Source: Apus apus (Eukaryota; Chordata; Aves; Apodiformes; Apodidae). Taken from it: a stretch of 64,000 nucleotides of DNA. The position numbers and the translations under genes are program-made. Location of the stretch: assembly GCF_020740795.1 (NCBI RefSeq), contig NC_067296.1, positions 7,789,001 through 7,853,000 on the forward strand, given 5' to 3'. Shown here in pieces: positions 24,501 through 39,500 of the stretch; position 1 is the stretch's first letter, and each line of letters begins with the position of its first letter. The notes under the pieces were generated by a model. The model saw nothing but the letters and a program-made list of their open reading frames with translations, had not been told where the DNA came from and made no database searches.

Positions 24501-27500
24501 TTCTCCCAACTTGGTATCACTGAGAGTGTAGTAAGTCTCCCAGAATCAGGCTTGTAGCTCTGGAAGTTTCAGTGCTACACAACTTGCAAAATGCAAAATT
24601 AAATTAAAAAGAAAAAAAATATGTAGAAGAGCTTGGCAAGTTACTTATAGCTCTTTCACTTGCTGCTGAACTGTTCCACATCATCCTGGTAAGCCTGTTT
24701 CCTGCAGTCCTACACATTAGGCTTTCCATCTGCAGTGTTTTCCAGAAGTTCAGGTTAAGTTTCCTGCCATTTCAGTCTGGAAGGTATTTGAATTATGAAT
24801 CTCAGAGTATTAAAATAAATTGGTTTCTATCCTGGATATTCATACCAATAGCAGCTCTGCACAATCATGACTTAGCCAAGTACAGTGTATTGGAAAGTGT
24901 TCTGGGATCAGCCCTCCTTATCCCTTTTCCTTGTACTGCAGATACATACCTGACACTGGCTGTCCTTATGCTTCCAAATAATGAAAGCTCATCAGCACTA
25001 CAGTCAGCATTCAAAAAGTCAAAACTTTCCAGTACTGTCTCCACCATTAAACTTTCCATAGATGAATGTTTGTGATGAAGTGTCTTTAGCTGTTGATGGA
25101 ATAGAAGGAAAAATGTTATTTGTAGTTAACAAACCATTTTGCCTGAGTTTGTTGCTCTTTTTTAAGTCACTCAATAAAAACAAAAGATCAGATTGCTTTT
25201 ATGATTTCATTCTTGACATAGCAGGAAAGTTAGCTCTTGGTACAGCACTCTCATTCCAAAATAATGTTGCTAACTACATTCAAAATATGCTTGAATACTT
25301 TAATCTGCCTGTGTTCCTCTTTGGATTCCCATGACTGCTAAGGTTGGTATGAAAGCTGATTTTCTCTGCATCTTCTGCCAGTAGTGCAATTTTCACTTAT
25401 TCTGTTTCACATCTAGAAGAAGCAATCTTAGGGGTCTGTGGCATCCCAGCAGAGTATCCAAGAACTTTGATATCAACAGTGGATTTCATGAGGCCACTAA
25501 CTTTCTCCCCCTTGGAAAGGCTGCTTTGAGAGCATGGGTTTGTTGGTTTGGTTTGTGTTATGGTTTTTTTAATTTCTATTTTTGAAGTGGCTTACACTAT
25601 GTTATCTCCCAAGCCTGCACACTAGCCCCATGTGCTACGATGATACCAAATTTACAATATAACTGACTGCTTGCAGAAAGCTCTTCTCCAGGACCTTTTC
25701 TCTGAAGAAACAAATGCTTTCAGCATCATATGACTTTTCAGAGAGACTGAACTGTCTGCAAAAGCTAGGTGATTCTGGAGAAACATTAGATCTGATGCAG
25801 TCATCTCAAGGTATAGTATATCTGAAAAATGTCAAAAAAATTAAAAGAAAAAAAAAAGCAGAGGCTCTAACATAGAATGCAGATTCTGCTTAGCCCAGAC
25901 AAGTTTCCACTTTGCCTGTAAGCAGCTTCTTAATTTATTTTCCCAGATTATTGATCTGCACACAGCATTTGAAGGCTGCCTCCGAGAGATGCTGTGCAGC
26001 ACAGCGCTCCTACGTAGCCAGCTCTCAACGCTGCCTTTCCTGAGCAGTGCCTGACCTCTGGTGGCCAAACTTACTTGTTGGGAACATGCCATTGATACAT
26101 CAAGTTAAATCCAACAGAGTCATGGAACTTCCACAGTTTGAGGAGTAACAGTGGAAGTTGCCATCTACCAAAAGTAAAACACTACCATACCTTTAATTTA
26201 TCCCTCAGCGATGAAACCTGATATTCCAGTTTCTCCAGCTGGGCTTGCCCAACATCATGTAATTTCAGTAAACTTAACACTTCTTGAAGAGTCTTATCCA
26301 TTGACTTTGTATGTCCATCTAGTTTTAGCTCATTTGCAGCTTTCAAGCTTTTCTGACTAACGTCTTCTTGCTCTGCCAGATGGAGAATTCTGGTCTGGTT
26401 GAAAGAACCTCTACTCCCTCTGTGGTGATTCAGAAAACTTGATGGCTTATTTGGAAATCCATCCACACATGGAGTCTTCTTCAGGATATCTAGAGTCGTG
26501 TGATTTGGAAGAGGATGCTGTCGCTCTTCTGCACAAGTCTCTTGAATAATCACCAATGGCAACGTCCTATGGTTTAGAGCTGGAGTTGTATTTCTGGATT
26601 CTGTCCCCTTCTGATCCTCAGAGCTGAATGAGTCTGCCTCGCTTGTCTCAGCAGGATTGTGAGGCTTGCTCCTCCCGTGTACATCAAAATCACAGGCAGC
26701 CAAGTAGCTCAATATGCTGGGAGGCTGAGCTTCATCACTGACATCCCCTTGGTTCTGCCTTTGCTGCAAAACAGACTGCAGCAAACCGAATAGTAAGTAA
26801 GCACATACAGAATTGAAAAGCATGAGATCCCACCTAAGACAGAACTATGGTTTCTTATTCTTCGAAAAGAACTCGCCCGATCTGATCAAAACCAAAGGGC
26901 TCTCCTGAACAAGGGAGCCAGGCCAGCACAGACTGGACAAAAGAAACTACAGAAACAAAGTATTAAGAGCCTACTGGATGAACTAAGTGGAGCAGTAGTA
27001 ACTGCACTTTAGATCTTTCAGAATAAAATTGCCAAGGCAGCTAAAAAATTGTTTCTGGAAAAAGAACCTTACCAAGCAGCTTTTGTGCTATGTCAGCTCA
27101 GGATAGGATGTGAACACAGTGGTTACAGGAAAATGTTCATTTTTAAGAGTCCAACATACCCTGTACAAACACTGAACCTTTCTGAAGAAGACTGCATATT
27201 CTGCTGCCTTGGTGAGGCAATACCAAACCTGACTTAGCCTTGATGTCAAGAGAACATATATGATGTTATCAGTATTTGAGATGTATGGCAAAAATAACAG
27301 GATCATACAAAATTAAAACAAAAACCACTACGACAAAACCCTCTTGACTGAATGAGAAAGAGGACAGGTTTTTCTATTCCCCTGGGCTACACTTGGCAAA
27401 AGCAAGGCTGAGAAAGAGGAAGGCTTGTTTCACACAGCACCTCTAAGGCACCATTCTGCTCCATGGCTACCAGGGCAGCTTGGTTTGTAGTTTGATTCCC

Positions 27501-30500
27501 ATTGTAGACTATTAGAGCAAATGCACACATCCTACCATTCTGCCTGCCAAGAGGAATATTTGAGCAGGTTGTTTTTACTTTACAAGATCTAAAATGGAAC
27601 TCAAAAGAATAGGAATTAAAACCAAAACAAAGCCCCAAAATAAAGGGCAGCAGCCTTGGAGCGCTACGCTATCACACTTCTCGTGTGCTCTTCAACAGCC
27701 CGATCTAATGCATCGAGTCTGTGCTTTGCTTTCCTCTGCATACTCACCAGGTAGTATTTCTCTCTGAAGCTGGGAGTATTTGGTGGGGTCCAGTTGTATA
27801 AAGAGCTCTTCCTGCTACTCACAGAAAACTTGGCAGTGGATCCAGGTGATAAAAACAGGTTCTCTGTGTCAAAGGGGCTGTAGCAGAAGACACAAAGGCC
27901 TAAGCGTCAGTAAGACCAGAAAGCACAGAAATGTTGAGTAGCAGGAGTAGCTGTTAGGATTTTAACTATGACATTTAGTAAACAACACAAAGAGGAAAAA
28001 AGAGAGACTGCCTCACTGAACAGTATCTATGTTGCACAACCAGAGAGAGGTAGGTGAAAAGGTTGTGTGTTTTACACCTAATTCTAAACTCCCTTTAGAC
28101 AGAGACCTGTGTCACAGCCTTTGGAAGAAGAGTCCAACAGGCCAAACGTCTGAAGAGCTCTCTGTTCTTCTGCAGTGTCCTACACAGACACCAGTGCTAA
28201 CAAGTACAGTATAGGCTGCTTGCTGACAGCCACTGGGCAGCTAGAGAGACAAACACCATACCAGACAGAAAGGAAATATAACACATGTAACAAAGGAAAA
28301 CTGTCATTAATTTCCCTCCTGCAGAGCACAAACACTTGGAAAGCCACTAAAAATGCTTCATTATCCCTTCAATATCAATAAACACCTCCTTTTGCTGGCA
28401 GAGGAAGTTTGTGCAGTGGCAAATCGTGTGGTTCATACAGTCATGGATGAGCCCAGTTATAGCCCCAGAGGACACTGGCTATGGTCTGCAAGAGTTTGAC
28501 AAGCCCTGATGCAAAGACTTCCTAACTACCTACTACACCACAGCTGTTAGTTTCCCAAGTCCTTTTTAAAGCAGTCTAAGGAAACCTGGATGAACTGTGT
28601 CCCAAAATGAACTCAGTTAACCAGGAGAGGGAAAACATTTAAAGTTAAGTAAAGCAAGTTTGGTTTTTCTGCATGTTACTTTTGTTCCCTACTGATATGC
28701 CTTGTGGCACCAAAAGTTTGGTCTTCCACTTAAGCACTGGCAGTATGAAAAAAAAGTGAATTGTTATAACAAGTATGAAATCTCATCAATATGAATATGA
28801 TGACCAAAGAGCAGGATAAAGTCAGCTGCATTTAGCAGTAGGATATAGAACCACTATAAGTCTGAAAAGATCCAAACAATAATTAGGACTAATCAATTAC
28901 AGAGAAATTAACTTGTGCTCTCTAGCAAACATTGAAAAGCAGAGCTCCAATTCTCTCTAGCTTCTCATGTTGCATAGGGACAATTCTCAACAGCATCCTG
29001 CAGTGCGACACACCGCTGTCTTCCTCAGCATGGAGGTGATGCTCTCTGAGCTCACCTAATACAGGTTAATTGGCCAAATTAACCAGTGTCACCCAGCTGG
29101 GGTTCATTAAACGGGTCAGTTCCATGGATTCACATTAACTACCATCTGCATTGTCTCACTATGAAGAAAATAAATCAGGTTTTTGACAGCAAGAGTCTTT
29201 CAGCCAAAGCTTGATATGTTACTGATGGAAGCAAATTACTCTCATCCATAGCATTTCTTAAGAAGAGTCACAGGGATCCATTCCTCAGATTTGTCATTTT
29301 TAGCTTTTAATATAGCAATGCAGTAATGCAAAATAACAATTTGAATGAAAGGGACAGGAATAACAAGCTAAATCTGTTTTGTCTCTTTGACAATTACTAA
29401 AACCTCCTAGCAAAAAGCAGCTATTCAGCTGCCCTCCAACCAAGCACACGCTCCCCATTACTGCAAGATAACAAGAGAGCAAAATGAAGGGTGAAGGGAA
29501 AAATGAAGTCTGCTCTAAAGCATCTATTATCTCTTGATGGTAAGCTCTTCGGGCATGATCCATCATCGTGTTCCACGTTTGTACAGTAAACAAAACATTA
29601 TACTGGAACAGATCTATGAATCCATCTCTCCCAGCACCTTGACATTGACAGAAGCCAGCAGGGGGAAAACATAGGAAACAAGTCAAATATAGTAGGCTTT
29701 CCCCAGACACATACTCAAACTTCAGGCAATCCATAGCTTAGATCTGTCATGCACCAGACTTTGCAAGCAGACTATTGCCTTTAATTGTCACACACTTTTC
29801 TTTAGTTTGTCTAGTTACTTCCTGAAGTCATTGACAAAAAATCCCTGTGTAGGTCAAAAGTATGCAAAAATTTCATTGTTTAACTTTACATTGTGGAACA
29901 AGTACTTTAACTTGAGGGGGATGTATGTGTATGTCTCTGTGGCTGTACTGAGAGAAACAGTGGCTAATACCTTCCACATTCCCCATAACAAATTCTATAT
30001 GCCTGTACAGTATTATCCATTAACACCTTTTCAAGACTGAAAAATTTTATTAAAAAATGAAGTGGTCCCACACCTCTGATCATCTTAGTTGTCCCCATTC
30101 TACAGAGCCAAACACGTTGGCCTTTGGTTGTGACTAATTATTACAATGTTGGCACTACATGCACAACACTACAATGCCATCATTGTCAGGGTCCATGTAA
30201 AAGCAGCACGTAACACCCTTCAGCTTGCCTTAGCACTGCTGCAGGAGGACTTCAGTGTTCAGGTCTGAAACACACATGCCCAGCCTGACCCTGAAGGGGT
30301 TTACAATTCACCAGAGCTCATGTTTCCTAGATTAAGCCTCCCACAACACTAGAAGCTTTGCATCCATCCATTCAGAGGTGCCTCAGCTTGGTCAGCATTA
30401 AGCACCGATTCCCAGTGAGATACATTCTTTCAAAACCCTCAAACCTATGGGGGGATTAAATACTTGAGATTTCCACTATTTTCCATTATTCTGCTGCATT

Positions 30501-33500
30501 TTTCTGTTGGGTGTGTAAGGAGGACACTTCCTGGTTTATGTTCCCAGAGAAACATAAGTAATCAGGCACAGCTAAGAGCTGAACTCAATAAAGTCGCCAA
30601 CCCAGGGGATCTGCTTTCATTTATCTCACTGCCAAGACTGTGCCCTAATCACTCCCCGTGTGTCCCACTCCTTTAGGTATTAAACACCACCAGGCCAGAA
30701 GGGCTCTTGGTGGATAGACCTGTCTGAATGCCACTACTGAGCCTATAAATCCAAACTTGCATTAATACAAAAAACCAATTCTGGTCAACTGCATGAGACT
30801 TGCTATTAATAATGAAATTTCTTTTTTTCCTCTATTGACACAGGTGAAAATGCCCATGCAACTTTGACAGTGGAATTGTTGCTAGGTTTCTCCTACCCAT
30901 TAAAGCATAATAAGCACCAGTTTCAAGGTTAGCACAGCTTATCACAAGACTAAGCTATGAAACATCACTTCTAACAAAAGCAGAGATGTTACTGCCCAAA
31001 GATACCTGCATGAGTAACTACCTGCTCATGTAAGATTTCATCTTTAATAGCAAGACTGTGAGTAGGTATGTATCCAAGAAATCAGTTTCCTTTTTTTATT
31101 CTCCCTCAAGGTTTTGTATTTGTTTTTTTTTTTTCCTCCTACTCCATGGACCCTTGTGAGCCAGGCCAGCACAGGCTCCAAGCAAGCAGAAATTACAAGA
31201 GCAGCTCTGGCTGGATGGTGCTCTTAGATCCCAGTACAGGGTGCTAACTGAAATTCTGAAAAAAGAACACAGGCTCCCTCTTTGTCCTTCATGTGTGTGT
31301 GAGAGAGAGAATTCAGACTGCTGTTTAGGTTGGCAAAAAACCCAAAGTCTTCTGCCAAACTGGCCAACAAAGCCGTCCTGCAAGTGGCCCAAGCTCATTC
31401 ACACACATTCAGAGGTGCCTAATCTATAAAGGAGTTGAAGGAACTTCTGTTAGAGTCCAGAAGACTAGTGACCTATTTAAAGGAAATATACATTTAGAAG
31501 TGGAACAGTGATCTACATTTGGATTTCTCACAAAGCAGGTCTAGTTTGAGAGCTTGCCTCTCAGGGAAGTTTGGGCAAATCAGCTGGATTTGTTTAGTTA
31601 TTCTTAAAACAAAGCAAAAAGCAGCTGTTATTTTGAGTGTCCTGTCTTTGAAAACAGAAACACCCTGAGTTATCACCACACAACTTTTCTGTAAACAACT
31701 TTAGCAAACAGGCTGTCAAAGAGGAAGAGCCTGACAGTTCTGTGCAGAAGTGCCCTAGAGATACCTCTTGGTAGGATACCAACACATTTCACAAAACTTA
31801 AAACACAGTAGAGACATGCAGCCAGACTTTTCTCATAAGCTAAAAGATTCCAAGTGGGGATTAACTCCCAAAGAAAATATGTCACCACTAACCCTGCTCC
31901 CAGTTCAGCTGTTGCTAACTCTAAAAGCTGGGTGATGGTTGTTCCACATGCCACAGAAGCGCCCATCTTGCCCATCAAAAGCTGCACGCTACTGCAACAA
32001 TCAAGTGTCAACATAATTTAAATGGTGTTTTTTTCAGAAAATTTAGTCACAAATATATATTTTGTTTTGGAGATTTAGGCTGTTATCTGAGAAACTATGC
32101 AATACCCCGAAGAGGAAGGTGTTTTCCTCTTGCAGTCCTTTTGAAAGAACAATTTATGTGCATAATTACTTATGCAAGTTATCGACAGTGATGAAAGGCA
32201 AGGAAGTAGATCCAGCAAAAGTAGATTAAGTGAATTTATCCATTAGATGCAATTTGTGTGGATTAACAAGACGAGAGTTAGTGATCTCTTCCAGACTCCA
32301 CTACAAATATGCTATTTGCAAAAAGAGATGTTATACCCAGCTCAATAAAGATAGTGTCTCCTTCACTGCATAAGTGTAGCTTCTTAACATGTCAGGCTTG
32401 AGGTCACAGGGGAAAAGGACTTCCCTTCTAAGAAGAGCATCTCTACAAGCAGAGGGTTGTGCCTTCAGTCCTTTCTGCTCCTAAACCACATAGAGAGCTT
32501 TTGATTTTACATTCAGATTAAAGCCAATGCAAGTTTTGGTGGCTTGTGTTTGTTGCAGGGTGAGGTGACAAATAAAGGCATCAGAGTTTGCTGAGAATAT
32601 GTAAGATCCTTTACATCCTCCTCTTCTCTCCTTCTTTCCTCACTACTGTATCATGCAACTTCCACCATCCCCACTCCACACAGATTTCAGTAACTCTACC
32701 ATTAATGTCTCTGCTTTCCGAGTCCAATGGGAATACATATGTAACTTGGCATCAGAAAAGGGAAGTTTCATAGAGCATATAATGCAAAATCACAGCAAGC
32801 TGCTGGAATGAGGCTTTGTTACCCAACTCATTAGTGCTTCAGCTTCCCAAATAAGAAACACAGGCCTCAAAAAAGTCTCAGAGCAGCTGCAGCACCTCAC
32901 CAAAACAAATACCGATGCCCAGTGTTAGATCTCAGGAGGAAGAAATGTCAGAAGCAACAGGTGGTGACAAAAGGCTGCTGGGTGCTTATTTCTCATTGAC
33001 TGGGAGCAACGTGTTTTTTAAAAGAATGTTCAGATGCTGTTGCCAAGACTCACATTTCAGCCCAATTCCATGTGCAAGTCAATAGTAAATGTCAAAAACC
33101 ACACACTACACAAAAGACATTTGCAAAATAGTATGTTGATCAATAAAGCTTTTCTTTCCCCAACCCCAGAAACGCAATTTGAAAATTGTTTATCAACACT
33201 TGAACAAGAATCACAAGACAAACTTTGTGGCATTTCTCCTGCTGGTGGCTTTTGACTGGGGCTTTCAAAGGTAATTAAAAGTAGAAAGAGGGTATTAAGA
33301 CCTGAAAAACCAAGTCTGATTGTAAAGTACTTTTGGTTACTTTACCCTAGTGGCAGGGAAGTCTCTCTCTTGCTGAAAGATATGTTTGGCTCTTGGGAAC
33401 ATTTGGCAACCCACACATTCAACACATACAAGGGTTTTTTAAATTATTTTTTTTTTGTATTTTTAAAGAAAACAAGAAACCAGCATGGCAAGAAGTAAGA

Positions 33501-36500
33501 GAGCTGTATAAGGCTGAGTCATAGGCGAGTCTGGTCTGCAAGCCATTGCTCCCTGCTCTTCCTAATCTAAACATAGTTCAGTTTCTGCTTTTCCTGGAAA
33601 GTGCCTAGATCCACAAGTCATCCCAAAGGGGCCTTTCAAGAAGATCCTTTTTATGAAGGTATGTTCACATGCCTCTTTGCCATGTTTGGTAGGACTGAGG
33701 ACTGCAGTAAGCCATATAAAGTACAAGTGAAGAGTGCCATTAAAAAAGAAATATTAGTATGACTTGAAAAATTTATGGCTCTGTGTTTAGAATGGGGAAG
33801 GAGTTCCAGTGCAGCATCCACCAAAGTGAGAATTTGCTTTTAATACCATCAGTGATCGACTACAAAAACAAATTTACAAATTTGAATTATAAAACAATTT
33901 AACAAATCACAGGCAGCACGAAAATCCTCAGCTATTTTAAAAGTGCATCTGCAACCAAGCTTCTCTGTAGTGCACAAACAGACTTTATATTGATAACTAA
34001 TCACAGTGCAAACATGAAGGTGCTAAACCTTTGGGAAAGCTTCATTTTTAACAAATTGTGGCCTTGTAACAGTGATGGCCCTAAAATTTCAACTACATAT
34101 TTTTACACTGTGCCTAGAAGCTTCTATTTTCAGTTTCATGTAATGATCTTTTAAGATTATTATGTTTTATAGATGTACATGCATTGCTTGGAGCTAGACT
34201 TGAAAGCTCATTCTGAAGAGTACAGACCTAAGTCAAAGCCTACTAATCAGGTCCTGTGTGTAGCCCTGGCTCTTGTAACATCAACACAAAGAACTGGAGG
34301 GTCACAGAAACAGCTTCTGCCTCTTCCCCCCTCCCCTTCCTGAGGACTGGTCCCACAGAGTCAGAGACCAGGCACAGTGGCTGGGGTTGCTGTGAGGAAG
34401 CATGTGGCTGCTATCTATCCTGCACCTGCGCTGCAAATAGAAAGAGGACTATGGTGTTGAATACTACTAAGCAACATCCTTAGGAGCTTTGAAGTTATTT
34501 CAAATATTTAGCTCCAGCATTTTTCATTTGAAGCTGTACTTACTTCCAGAGGACTTCCAGCTGTAGCTTGATGGTGCCCAGTTCAGTTATATCCACAATG
34601 ATTGCCTGAGGCTTGGTTGTAAAGAAGTTGATGGTGTCACATGTCACGACACCAACTAGAATAGTGGCCAGTCCTCGCAGCTCTGTCACCTGCAGGGACA
34701 AAAATACCCATTTTCATCTTACCAGACAACCCTAAGTCACACGCATGGAAAGGAGAACATCCCAGGTTCACATCTACTCTGAGGTCCACAACAAACTTTA
34801 AAACCTTTATACTGAATTCTGGGCTTCTAAACTTTTTGTGAGCCTATATCCCCACAAGGAGTATGTCACAGATGGCTAGAGAAGAGGAAAGAAGCTGGGG
34901 AGAGAAAGAGCTGTACAGTCCTTCTGACAACAGAATTGGATAGGCTGTGATTTTAAGCAAACTTAGTCTGAAATTTGGAAATTCTAGATCTGGTATACAT
35001 ACAGCCAGTTGCCATTTATATTACAGAGTTTAGCTTGTCTACTCATCAGAACAACAGGGTCAGAAAAAAAAATATAGTACAGCAAAGCATATTAGCCTGC
35101 CTACTCTAGACTGTTTCAGCTCTTGATTGCCTAAGGAATCTGAAAGCACAAGTGCCTGCATCCACTGTGACCCTTCTAACTGTCCTGAGCTCAGCTGCAG
35201 ACTTGAATCAGAACTTGTGTCATTCCTCTAGATCTGCAGGTAGCTCTGAGTTTGTTATTAATGCACTTACATGTCTGTGTTTTTCTCCTAGCCTGGCACT
35301 TTGCTTCTTCAGCAACTTAAAAAAAATCTAATCAAACATTTGATAGAATAAAATACTTCCAATTGAAGATCAAATTGTTCTAGCATCACATAAAGCATCA
35401 GAATCAGCACAGAACTTAAGCACAAGTAACTGAAGTCCACCAGGAATTAGTTACATGCCTACATCTCCTTTAAGAGCTAGCAAAAGTTTTGTTGCTAGGC
35501 TCCTCTTGGAACACTCTTTGGCACTCCTCAGTTTTCTAAAAAAAATGTTTAAGCTTGCTATGTATTTGTACTGGGTGAAGACTACTAAGTAGAAAGTAGA
35601 AAGAGAAGGAGAGTGTGGAGAACAGTCAGTAGATTTTCATAAGCTGACAAAAGGAGCAAAGCTATTGTTGTCATACAAAGTAATACAAGTTTTTACAACT
35701 GTCATAGGGAAAGAGAGATCTGAGTTAGCCCCTCACCCGATCTTCATTGTGCAGTGGCAGCAGAAAAGCACATTATAAGCACATTTCCAAAGGCTGTGCT
35801 GGGAAGATGCCAGAGAGTCTCTCCTATGTAACCCAGTTCTTGCTGCCAGATAGGAGGGGAACATTGCAATAGCTGCTTTAACACAGCTGCCAGAACTTGA
35901 AACCCCGCACTGGCACCATTTCCTAGTAGAGTAGGATCCAGCACAGCCATCAGTCTCAGCTCCTTTTAGGCTGACAGGAGTCACACTAGAGTCCAGCCCA
36001 TGAAAGATGCCAGACTACAGTGGAAATGCTGCTTAAGGATTAACTCCACCTGCTAGGTAAGTGCCAGAACCAATGCCAGTGGCAGCTGCACAGGAGTCTA
36101 GGAAAACTACAAGCTTCCCCCAAGAGGTACCCACAAGATGTCACCTACATCTCACAGGCCACTAGCACTCATCCCTAACCATAGAAGATATGACATCCTC
36201 CCAGGAACTTAAAAAAGAAGTGTCAGAGCTCTAAATAAAGATGTAAAGTACACACAGTTTGTACCACATATAAATGTCATTGGTTCATTGTAGATATGGA
36301 GCATCTCTGAAGTAAAACATGACAAAAGAATCTGTGCAATGCTATGGTTTCCATATACAAATTTATCTTTTTCAATAGAGAACAGTACTCCAGGGTCTTA
36401 ATATTCCATATGTGTGATACAAACATATACATACACATTTTGCTCTTCACATCTAGACTTCACCCTAGAAAATCCCCAGTATTGATCTGGGACTTTTAAA

Positions 36501-39500
36501 AAACACACACCAAAACCCAAACCAAACAAAACCAAATCCCAAAACACAGACCCACATATCCCAGACTCTAGAATGTGTGAAAGGAGATGCACTAATAGAG
36601 CTACAAGTGCCATGAGCAAACGAGAAACAGAAGTAGATGCCTGTTCAGTAAGTAGAACACTGATTAACTGCCATTTTACATGGCTAGGAAAAGACTACTT
36701 AAGAATTTTGACAAGTGCTTGGTAGCCTAACAGGTAAGTAGCATGGCAGGAGACCTGTTAACCCACTGATTCCAATCCAACCATTATACACCACACCTTG
36801 ATTTCAAACTTCTCGTGGAGATTGGGTATAAAAATCTTTTCTTCCTCATCCCATGTCTGGCTGTCATCAGTCTCAATCTTGCCTTTCAACCTCCATTTTT
36901 GGCGCCCCAGTCGCACAAACACCTAGAAATCATGAAGAAAAAAGGATGCTGGGTCAACATATCCCAGAATGTTCCTTTCAGTCCGTAGGCCTCCTACTGT
37001 TCCAGCACATCATTGGCAAAGCCACTCCTTTGATTGCTACACATTTAGGAACTTGGCTAAAAAGCTAGAAGATTGCAGGCAGGAATTCAGGTTGCAGGTT
37101 TTAACACCTTAACTCATTGTCAAGTGACATATCCCACCCATCCTAGCAGAACTGCAAAGCTCCACTGTGTAGCACGTGTCGTGCTACTGAAACACAAGAC
37201 ACACTGGGATCCATTTGGAATGAAAGAGAACAACCCAGTAAGAAACTAAGATGCATTCAAATCATGCCAAGGGCAATCTTCCAATAACCAGGCAGCAACT
37301 GTTACTTGATTTCAGGGCAACTTTGAAGATAAAGATATGACAGGTAGGTTTTGATAGAGAATCACTGCCATCTTATAAACCCTCCCATAACATGTTAAAT
37401 CACATCTTTCCCTCTTCAGTCTCAGAGGGCAGAGTAATTGCACCAAAACACTGTTCCCATCAGAACAGTGAATGGGGTTTACCACAGTCTGGTTCCAGCT
37501 CCCCTCTACATACTGGGCCTTTCCTCTCCTGTTCCTCTACTGCAAACTCACAGCAGTAAAATAATGGACAAAATGAATTGCTGTATATACTGCACCTCAT
37601 ACTGGTCTCCCGGGCAGAGACGTGCAAAGCCCACCAACCCTGAAAAGAGAAGGAAAACTCCTAAGACTTGTAGAGTTTTACAACGTCCCCCAAAGCCTCA
37701 GCTTGCAATAAATAAAATTACTATCTGGCTATCTTGCTCAACTCTGTGCAGAAGCTATGCCACTAGCACAAAACACTCTTAGAAGGACAAACTTTAATTG
37801 AGCTGAGGAAAGAAAGCTTGTCAGCTTTTTTTACTCAAATATAAAATACCTTTGCTGATCTGTTTTACAGTGCTGAAGCAAATGTAAGTTTGCCAAATTC
37901 CGTTCAGGATCTGATCCAGAAAGCCAGTGAAAGCAACTGACATTGAATAAATGGACCTTCAATTGCTACACAGGAAACCCAAAATCAATTGATGAGTCTT
38001 GAAGGAAATAAGAAAGGAACATACCTTTCATCTTCAAGTGAAACTCTCCCAAATGGACCTCCAATGCCCCTTCTATAAAGCACATGTCCTAGAGAAAAGA
38101 CTGAACAGTCACTATGACTGAAAAGCAGCACAAGTAGATGCCTTCCCATACTTGTCATTTTCTTATCTTTAAAGGACTAGGGCTTTTTGGCTTTTTTTTT
38201 TTATTTGCTTCACAGGAGAGCAGAACTTCAATTCTCATCCCGTTACTTCCAGTGCAAGTCATAATGGACTCCAGTATTAAAGCAGAAATTCAAGAGATTT
38301 TTCACTGGTCCTCATGAATACATGAAATCAAGTTGAGTAGGAGCAAAACAGGGACATAGAATTCAAGAGCTTTGCCCCTAAGGTATTTATCTCACAAGCT
38401 TCAGTTCACATTATGTACCTGTATTTCATTCATATTATAAGTTTTTAACCCACACCATTAGAGGGGTGGCGGGGGGGGGAAAAGCTGGCAGCAAGTCCTG
38501 GTACATTTTTTGCTAAGAACAATCAGGTCTCCATTACACATGTGCAGCATTTCCTACCTCTGTGCACTCTTGGAAGTTCTTGTAAAGCTCCACCAGGCTT
38601 TCTCTGGAGGCTTTTGTGGAAGGAGACAAGGAAAAGGCATGTTTCATATTAGTGGCCCCATCTCGTAGTCTGCACTGGATACAGTAAGCTTCATAGAGCT
38701 CTTCTACCTTTAAGATATAAGTGGTGGGGGAAAAATAAAAAAGAATTACCCAGCATAGTTTTAATAAGTTTTGAAAGGGAACATCAGCAGTATTTCCTGG
38801 CAAAAAACCCAACCAAATCCCATCATCATAGTACTGCAGAATGCTGCAAGTCCTGCATTTTACAGACTGATTTGAGTGCAACAGTTTGTAGACATTCCTG
38901 AAAAAGAGCATGGCATACTGAGAAACAATTCATTCTGCTATTATCAGACAAGGACCAGAATAACACTCTGTTCAGGGCAAAATTACTTGGAGAGCAGGAA
39001 ACTGATTCCCTCAATATAGATTAAAACACCTACATGTTTAGCTGTGTCAGAGGAGAGATTTGATCCCTTGGAAGCAGATGAGGGACAGAAGACATGCACT
39101 CTACAGAACTGCCCATTTGGCCCCTTGTGGGAAGAGGGGGAAGAAATGCAAGACTTCCCACAGCAGCCTTTTCTGAATACACTGGCAGAGTAAGCAAACT
39201 GGTTTCACAGGCAAACTCAGGTTGGGTTGCACCCAACAGTCAGCCTGAATAGAATCATTCAATAAAATAAATAAATAAAAATCCCCTCCTTCTTTAAAAA
39301 GAGTGGTTACAGTTTTCAGAAAGTATCCACCATCATCCTCTTTCAGATTAATTATAACCAGAGTACTTTTTATTTAGATAGTTTGCTCATATAGCAATGT
39401 AAGCCTTACAGATACAAGAGATAAAACTCCTTACCTTGCTTATGTGAAACTCCAGTTTTCTGATGTATCTCTCCACAGAGCGAATTTGCTTTTGAAGAGA